This document shows, piece by piece, positions 56,633-64,000 of a DNA stretch of 64,000 nucleotides (position 1 is the first letter of the stretch; each line of letters starts with the position of its first letter). Source of the stretch: Microstegium vimineum (Eukaryota; Streptophyta; Magnoliopsida; Poales; Poaceae); assembly GCA_022036555.1 (NCBI GenBank), contig CM039120.1:34435716-34499715 (forward strand). The letters are read 5' to 3'. The notes under the pieces were generated by a model, which saw nothing but the letters and a program-made list of their open reading frames with translations, searched no databases and had not been told where the DNA came from. The position numbers were made by a program, and so were the translations under genes.

Positions 56633-59291
56633 GGTTCTCATGATGAAATTGAATATATGGATGATGTGAGAGGTGACAAGTTGGTCAATGCTATGAGAGA
56701 TATGGATGTTGGTGACATTAGACCAAGACAAGTGCAAGATGAAGATGAAGACCAAGTGATCATTCCAACAAATGAACAAGCTAGTGGATCTTGTGATGAG
56801 GAGATTACCACGCTGGTCACACCTATGCCATCGTCTTTCCCAGAGTCAAGTTGGAGGCCCAAACCAAGTCGACTTCGAGTCTGTTTCGGAGTCCATGACC
56901 TGCAAGGAGTAAAACGGACACTCAGGACGCATCCGGACTCCGTTTTCGGCGACCCACCCACGGATGGAAAGATAATTTCATAAGGAAACCAATGGCATTG
57001 GTTTGAGGTCCAAATTTCTTCTGAGTCATTGGGAAACATCGAAAGAAGTCAGTGTCCAGAATCTATTCTGGTGCTGCATCACTGTTTTTGGTCCGTTGGG
57101 CCGTGTATCGTCGTTGAGCCCATTAGGGGGTGTGTCACTATTTTTGTTTTAGAGTTTAGTTTTCCATCGAGAAACTAAATCATTCATTGTAACTGTGTCG
57201 ATTAGTCCTTTTATAGTGATCTAGGGCCCCTATTCTTGATATCCTCCACTGTGTCAATTAGTCCTTTGGAACCGAGTTCTTGAACCCTCTATTGATATTC
57301 GCATCAATCATATTTGCAATTTCAGATTGTGTGTTTATACCTTCTTGCTTGTGTTCTTCGATTCTCTTGCAGGAAAAACCTTCTTGGCGAGGTCAATCAA
57401 GTTGTGCTTCGTTGATAACCAACGAAGCAGTGGTGTAACGGTTGTAGGGTTCGAATCGTGTCTGATTTGAAGCCGGATCACCAACATCAAGATCTCCACA
57501 AGTCGAATTTATCGGTTACCTCATGGAAGATCGGGCCAGTCCTCATCATCTCTTGATCAAGATCAAGCAAATACAAGTGAAGCTCAAGTGCAAGATCAAC
57601 ATGAAGCTAATCTATCATCTCAACCGAATGGTCAAAACAATAACATGCAAATGCTTCAACTTATCAATGTTGCAAGAGATCATCCATTGGATCTTGGTAG
57701 GATTCAAAGTGGTGTGCAAACTAGATCAAGATTGGCTTCATTTTTTTAGCATTATTCTTTTTTCTTATCACTTGAGCCAACCAAGATTGATGAAGCAATA
57801 CTAGATGTGGATTGGATCAATACTATGCATGAAGAACTCAATAACTTCACAAGAAATCAAGTTTGGGAACTAGTGGATAGACCAAAGAAACACAATGTCA
57901 TTGGAACCAAATGGGTATTCAAGAACAAGCAAGATCAAGATGGAATAGTGGTGAGGAAAAAAGAAAGACTTGTTTCACAAGGCTACTCTCAAGTAGAAGG
58001 TCTTCACTTTGGTGAAACATATGCTCCGGTGGCATGATTAGAGGCAATAAGGATACTATTAGCCTATGCTTGTGCGCACAATATCAAGTTGCACCAAATG
58101 GATGTCAAGAGTGCATTCTTAAATGGGTACATCAATGAGGAAGTCTATGTTGAGCAACCATCCAGATTTGAAGATATAAAAAAGCCCAACCATGTGTTCA
58201 AGCTCAAGAAGGCTCTCTATGCATTGAAGCAAGCACCTAGAGCATGGCATGAGAGATTGAGAAGCTTTCTCCTCTTAAAAGGGTTCAAGATTGGTTTGGT
58301 TGACACCACTCTATTCACAAAGAAGATTGGAAGTGACTTGTTTATTTTGCAAATCTATATGGATGACTTTATCTTTGGCTCTACAATTCAAGAATTTTGT
58401 GAAGAGTTTGGAGAGATGATGGAAAATGAATTTGAAATGTCAATGATTGGAGAGTTAAGTTACTTCCTTGGACTTCAAATCAAGCAAATGAAGAATGGTA
58501 CATTTGTGAGTCAAGGCAAGTACATCAGGACATGATCAAGAAGTTTGGATTGGAAGATGCAAAAGGCATTAGTACTTCTATGGGGACTACTGGACACTTG
58601 GATAGTGCCACAAGTGGCATGATGGTTGATCAAACACTCTATCGGTCAATGATTGGAAGCTTACTCGATGTGACCGCATCAAGACCGGATGTCATGTTTA
58701 GTGTATGCATGTATGCAAGGTTTCAAGCATCTCCTAGAGAGTCATTTGAAAACCACAAAGAGAATATTGAGATATTTGAAGCATACACAATATGTTAGAT
58801 TATGGTATCCCAAGGGGTCAAGAGTTGAGTTGATTGGATATTCGGACTCTGACTATGCATGATGCAAGGTTGATAGGAAGAGCACTAGTGGAACATGTCA
58901 ACTATTGGGAAGATCACTAGTCTCATGGTCATCCAATAAAGAAAATAGTGTGACACTCTCTATCGCCGAAGCGGGTAGTTGTTGTGCACAACTACTATGG
59001 ATGAAGGCCACATTGGAAGATTATTGAATCAAGTTCATGCAAGTCCCATTGCTATGTGACAATGAAAGTGCGGTGAAGCTTACCAACAACCCCATCCAAC
59101 ACTCAAGAACAAAGCACATAGATGTGAGACACCATTTCATAAGGGATCATCAACAAAAGGGTGACATATCAATTGACAATGTGGGCACCAATAATCAATC
59201 AGTCGATATTGTCACCAAGCCACTTGATGAGAAGAGGTTTTGCAAGTTAAGGAATGAGTTGAACATCTTGGATTTCTCAGACATGAGTTGA
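56633..59291 (+). pseudogene. Ty1/copia pol fragment (linker, RT, RNase H), decayed
   Basis: An acidic linker (56640-56830) is interrupted by an LTR, then continues from about 57525. RT: TKWVFKNKQDQDG, MDVKSAFLNGYINEEVYVEQP, ALYALKQAPRAW and the active site IYMDDFIFGST (57807-58535). Then ELSYFLGLQI and the RNase H region, ending LLCDNESAVKLTNNP, HIDVRHHFIRD and DIVTKPL at 59037-59291. Damage: a TGA at 58035, a 1-base frameshift near 58525, a frame change near 58770, and stops near 58860 and 59024. Integrase and gag lie left of the minus-strand copia insertion and are not in the window. Confidence 0.88.
56835..57523 (+). mobile_element. Ty3-type LTR inserted in copia pol (probably solo)
   Basis: The copia linker frame is interrupted by about 690 bp with LTR-like content: gttggaggcccaaaccaagt, cttttatagtgatct, and cttcgattctcttgcagga ... 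gtaacggttgtagggttcga, ending ttacctca. The order resembles the Ty3 LTR at 33556-34240 (gattgcttgcaggatggg; ggacggttgtagtcgag). Exact ends and a target duplication could not be fixed. Confidence 0.45.
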
Positions 59292-60419
59292 TGCATCCCC
59301 ACTTATATGACATGCCTCTACTCCAAGATATCAAGGTACAATTGGTTGACATATGCATACATCCTTTGCTAGGACTTGTGTAGAGAATATAGACATCTTT
59401 CATGTTATTTATGCTCATTCATGGAAAACAAATGAATTGTATCTACATATTGTACCACTATTATTTTTATGCTTTGATTGATCTAGTGGTAGCATATGAC
59501 ATGTTGATAAGTTTGCAACCTCACATGTTTAGTCTAGAATGCTTGCTCTTTATATTTAACCAACATGGATAAGATAATTGTTGCAAGACGCGTGAAGAAG
59601 CTTGTCCTTGGTTTAAACCATGTTAAATATTTAGGACGAGTGATCTAGATTGGACTTAAATTGATAATCACTCATCGTTTTCTAATTTGACTTGATAAAA
59701 CTTTCATGTGGTCCCTTTGTGGTAATCAATGACAACAGGGTACAAATGGTGACATAAAATATGAAAGGAAGAGAGAGATAGTGGGGAAGAAATGTTGCAA
59801 AAGGGGGAGAGTTTAGAAATATGGGAAAGAAAATGGATTTTGAAATTGGACAAATTAAAATTTTGAGCACACAAGTAGGGGGAGCAAGCCTATGAACAAG
59901 TTGTTGCATTTTGTTGTGCATTCACTCATATGCTTGCTTGCATTGTGCAAAGGTTCAATACTATACATGCTTGTGTAGTGTATGATGAATGGTAACATTG
60001 AATGATTACTTGACCTCTAATCATCACTAGCATGCATAGGAGTTAGCTAGATAACCTTCATTCTAAATTATATGCATTCATTGAAATGGTAACGAGCTAA
60101 CCATGTTTCTAAGGAAAGTATGAAGAGCGCACTCTCGATTGGTATCATGCTTCAAAGGTCCATTTCTTAAACCTTAGTATCATGTCATAGTTTGTTAGTT
60201 GTTCACCCCACCAAATTTCTTATCTAGGCATATGTGCAAAACTTAACATCAATTTGAGGAAGCACATATGTAGGGGAGTAAACACTATCAAACCAACTTT
60301 GAAATGATTGTCCACTTAACTTCATGATATATTGCTTGGACAAGTATTTCAAGTTGAATCAAAATCATATTTCATAATATTTTATATGGGTTGTCATCAA
60401 TTACCAAAAAGGGGGAGAT
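59292..60419 (+). other. Copia 3' non-coding region with polypurine tract
   Basis: AT-rich, no ORF. It ends with the purine tract aaaaagggggaga (60406-60418) directly before the LTR, the usual SIRE-like arrangement. Confidence 0.7.
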
Positions 60420-62284
60420 TGAAAGATCTCTAAGTCTTTTGGTAATACATAAAACCATGTTACTAATCTTACTCTAAGTGATTGAGTAGGTCAGTACACA
60501 TAAAGGTGACCAAGTGGTGAAGCAAGCAAGGTGGCTAGGAAGTGACAAGCCATTAGATCAAAAGGTGATCAACATGGAGTTCACACTTGGATAAGGATGA
60601 GAGGATGGAACCCTAAGCAATCAAGGGAAAATTATACTTGATAGGGATTTCCATTTTCGTGATCAAGACACTTAGTGAGTGTGATCACATTTAGGCTACA
60701 CAGTCATACTATTGAGGAGGGGAAATTGTATGTGGTTGCAAGTGTCAAGTGCCATTAGGTGGATTTACTCATGCATGTGCATTTAACCTAATGAGCAACC
60801 CTTGAAAATATGCTAACACACTTGCACAAGTAGTGAAACACTTTGGTGTTAGCACATGTAAACAAGGGGAGAAGAAAGGAGGTGATTCTAACTTTGTTTG
60901 AAGCTCCAGACCAGGTGTTGGGGGTAGCTCCGGACCATTCGTGGTTGTCCAGAGGCCAACCCTAGATCTGGCTGCTTCACTAGAAGCTCCAGACTAGGCT
61001 GAAGAAGGACTCTAGACTAATCTTCATTGGTCCGGTTGCTTGGACTTGGAAGTCAATAGAAGAAGAGGAAGCTCCAAACCATGGAGTTTAGTCCGGATGT
61101 AAGCACTGGACCAAGTCCGATGTGAAGTCCGGAACTCGGGAGCTCTCAGGTTGTTTCTGTTTGAAGCAATAATTCTTTATAACCTTGGGTGAAACTTGGC
61201 TCTGGACCATTTCCTCTGGTCCGGAGGTCAAAAGTTTGTGCGCCAACGGTCGTTTTCAAACGATAAACACACGTGTCGTGCGATGGTTTGCTTGAGCAGG
61301 AGCTCTGGACCTTGTGATTTGGTCCGGAGGTCCGGTCCGGAGGTTGCGCAGAGCACACAGTAAAGGGAGGTAACGGCTAGTTGCTCCATGGGGGGCTATA
61401 TAAGGCGTTTGGTCGGTTCTAGCTCACTCTCTTGCACATTTTGACATTGCATACACCTTGTGAGCTATTGCAAACCAATCCCACTCATCGCTTTGCTTGA
61501 TTGATCATCCATAGTGAGATTTGAGTGAATCAAGTGCATTACAAGAAGTGAGTTCATCTAGTGGTACTTGAGATTTGTTTCTCGCTGCGGTTTTCTTGTT
61601 ACTCTTGGTGATTGCCATCACCTAGACGGTTTGGAGCAGCGGAGGTGGTTCGGGAAGAGTTGGTGATTGTTCTTCGCTTCCACCAAGTAATTGTGAGGGG
61701 TTCTTGTGTCTTCCCCGTGGGAGATCGCAAAAGGCAACTCTAGTGGATTGCGTGTGACCTGTGTGAGCCTCAACTTGTGTTTGTTATGCGGCACCCGGAG
61801 ACGGTTTTGGCGTGTGATGCCAATTAGCGCGTAAACCTCCAAGTAAGTGACTCGTCACAACGAGGACTAGCTAGTTGGCAAACTAGTGAACCTCGATAAA
61901 AAATCTTGTGTCAATCTTCTTCTACCGAGTTCATTGTATTAGTGATTGGACTTCATTGGTTATCTTGATTGGATCATCTACCCTTCTCGGTGGTATAACA
62001 ATCTTCTTCCTCCTCTAGCATTTCATATTTGTCATACTTGCTAGTAGAACTATTTGGCTGCTTTTGTGTGTAGCATCTAGCTCACCTTTTGTCTTGCCTA
62101 GTTAGTTCTTGTGTGTGACTTAGACATATTAGGATAGTTTTGTTGGATAGGTGGCTTCGCATCCCTAGTAGACTAGCGCAAGAGTCGCTTCGCCGGTTGT
62201 TATTCTACCATCTTGTCAAGTTTGTGTTGTTAGTTTGTAAATTAGGCTATTCACCCCCCTCTAGCCATCGCACAAGACCTTTCA
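60420..62284 (+). mobile_element. 3' LTR of the plus-strand copia (SIRE-like) element
   Basis: It starts tgaaagatctctaag at 60420 right after the polypurine tract and ends cacaagacctttca at 62284 (1865 bp). The TATA box is ctatataag at 61396-61404. The U3 carries repeated ggtccgga and ctccgga words (60930-61345). The flank is actgg; the partner 5' LTR is outside the window. Its U5 is an inverted relative of 54802-55530. Confidence 0.85.
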
Positions 62285-63501
62285 ACTGGCTTCCAACCAA
62301 CCAAACAAACCATCTTCTCATTTGTCTGGCTAGGCAAATTTCATTGAATTTTTAGCCAACTTTTTGGCAACACTTTTTGTCAGGCAAGTACTCCAGGCTT
62401 CTATCAAATAGCCCCTCACTGCCTGGAGCCACGATTGGATAGATAGGGGAAGGCACTGTGGAATGAACACTTGAGAAGAAATAAGGTCTCTATAGATAAA
62501 TGGGAAATGGTAGCCTTCCTAAGTATTACGTGAATCACAGCATGACCCAAATTCCTGGTGCAATTAGAATATATCAGGCAAAATGAAGTTCAATAGTGAG
62601 CACAGCTCCGCCAGATTGTTGTGAAGGGGTGTCCTAGTCAAAAGAAACGTATACACTTCATATCCCTCAATAGTTTACACTTAGATAAGGAATTGGAATC
62701 TCTTTAATGGCTATTTGGTTTGAAATCTGACATTTTACGAATATAATTTTCTCTAGCTATCTCAAATTTATAGCATAAGAGATGGAATTTAGTTCTATTA
62801 TCACTATAACTAAAAATTTTATCCCCTTTGTTGCTAACAACAGTACTCAAATATATTCTATATCCAACCATATTAGCTTATTTATACCTAAATTATTCAA
62901 CTTCAAGGATCCAAATGAGGCCTTAGAATTTTTCAACTGATCCTTGTAGAAATCATAGAACTGACATATACAAATACAAAATGGAAAAAAGTCCATAAAA
63001 GAGCAATAACTCTATAACATTTGTTTTTCTGTCATCACGTCCACAAGGACGTACATCCACCTATAGTGAGCAAGAAACCTTGCATCTAACATGGAAATCT
63101 CTTATGAAGTCACTATTATAGGAAAATTAGGGCCAACACTTTTAAGCCTGAATTTTCCTCCTATCTCAGCCCGGGCCATTTTATCTCCATGATAAACGTT
63201 TGAGTAATGGCCTGAAACAACCAAAGAAACCAATGATACGTGTCACGCCTTCTAACTACAGAAACAAACTTTACAAATCCAATGCAATGTGTTCATGCTA
63301 CCCACCCAATCAACCTGATCAGTTCATAAACAAGAAAAGAGTTCACTTCCAAGCCAACTTTAGGTATGAGCATGTATCTAATTTAAACTACATAGATTAG
63401 ACTGGATTGGAGTGGAAATTAGCTCAAATACATTTTAACACATGTGGTTTGAGGGAGATACATACGTATCCAAACAGGCCTTGTTTGGATGCACATGTAT
63501 C
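62285..63501. other. Flanking sequence; no gene recognised
   Basis: AT-rich, with short frames only. Two spots resemble miniature inverted-repeat termini (62707 ggctatttggtttg with 62924 in reverse; the palindromic tccaaacaggccttgtttgga at 63470-63490), but neither could be paired convincingly. Confidence 0.4.
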
Positions 63502-64000
63502 CAGTGGCGGAGCCACAGGGTATGCCGGGTTGCAATCCCGGCAAGCTAGCAAGTACATATACGTATTTTTGTTATAGAAGAAGAAGAAAGCAATACATAC
63601 CTGAATAGATGTGAAGCAAACAAGTAGAGGCAGCCCGGCAGCAGTCCGTGAACCAGCGTCTAAGACTCTGAGGAAGGCCCACGCTGCCCATGTGGTCAGC
63701 GATGGGACTCGGGAGACAGGACGACGCCTCCGCATATCAACACTGATGCGCCGCGCCACGCCGCGAGTAGGATAGAAAGCATCTCCATATTTCGACGGTT
63801 CTTCTTCTCATCTTCACCGCTCGACAGTTAGATTGGAAATCGCAAACAGGAAGCACAAGCATCCTGTCGTCCTCCCTAGTTCCCTAGGACCGCACCGCAC
63901 CTAAAGCCCTAGACTGACACTCGGCCAGATTGACCGCACCAGCAGCTGACGGCGGAGGCTTAGGCACAATTTATGATCGGAATTGAGGTGAGTCCGTAAA
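63502..64000 (+). mobile_element. Possible hAT-like terminus and leader
   Basis: cagtggcggagccac at 63502 is the type of terminus seen on many grass hAT-related elements. It is followed by GC-rich leader sequence. Splice-donor-like sites are seen on plus near 63988 (gaggtgagtcc) and on minus near 63600 (cag/gtatgt). An 8-bp duplication cannot be tested because the other end is outside the window. Confidence 0.3.

Noticed and set aside
62707..62924. MITE of about 218 bp
   Set aside because: The putative ends share only a short tttgg core and flanking bases do not give a convincing target duplication.
63100..63495. Second MITE ending in tccaaacaggcc
   Set aside because: The palindrome tccaaacaggccttgtttgga is visible, but no matching far end was found.

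Overview
The window is plant nuclear DNA, almost certainly from a panicoid-type grass. The evidence is the families present: CACTA (En/Spm) transposons with Transposase_21-type coding, Ty3 chromovirus, Athila-like and Tat-like LTR retrotransposons, SIRE-like Ty1/copia elements, spliced plant-mobile-domain (PMD) coding, and GT-AG introns throughout. No intact housekeeping gene was recognised. Most of the 64 kb is a nested stack of transposable elements. The exact species cannot be read from the sequence.

Layout. (1) 1-11804: the 5' (right-hand) part of a large CACTA element in minus orientation. Its terminus reads ...TCTACTAGTG and its broken TNPD-type transposase occupies 10924-7454. No left CACTA end is visible, so the element may run past the window edge. 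In that case it carries four small spliced genes: a GRF-zinc-finger/membrane protein (minus, 271-1005) and three two-exon genes on plus (2639-3927, 4920-5763, 6357-6991). (2) 11808-24390: a minus-strand Ty3 chromovirus with a chromodomain. It has a 3' LTR (cut by the CACTA element), gag-pol, and an upstream ORF1 whose N-terminus resembles the histone H3 tail. ORF1 is interrupted by an 809-bp solo LTR (TSD gatct) and a 3434-bp non-autonomous CACTA element (TSD gca). (3) 24928-34492: a scrambled zone with an Athila-like LTR, a PMD gene fragment joined to the end of an Athila-like pol (both minus), and a plus-strand Ty3 element joined head-to-head to that pol. (4) 34493-56632: a minus-strand copia element (LTR 54802-56632). 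An Athila-like element (34613-53643, TSD tggac) sits inside its gag. The Athila-like element in turn contains a complete 10-kb non-autonomous Tat-like element (37898-47918) and a 613-bp TRIM (49501-50113, TSD ccagc). (5) 56633-62284: a plus-strand copia pol and 3' LTR, the outer host of the stack, with a Ty3-type LTR inside. (6) 62285-64000: low-copy-looking flank and a possible hAT terminus at 63502.

How the parts relate. Most retroelement ORFs carry frameshifts, stops or lost catalytic residues and are annotated as pseudogenes. The clearest biology is in three places. The Tat-like element has gag on its sense strand, no pol, and a spliced PMD gene with its own TATA box on the opposite strand. 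The TRIM has only 39 bp between its LTRs, holding a PBS and a polypurine tract. The chromovirus ORF1 begins with an H3-tail-like sequence. Short target-site duplications allow the order of several insertions to be read directly.
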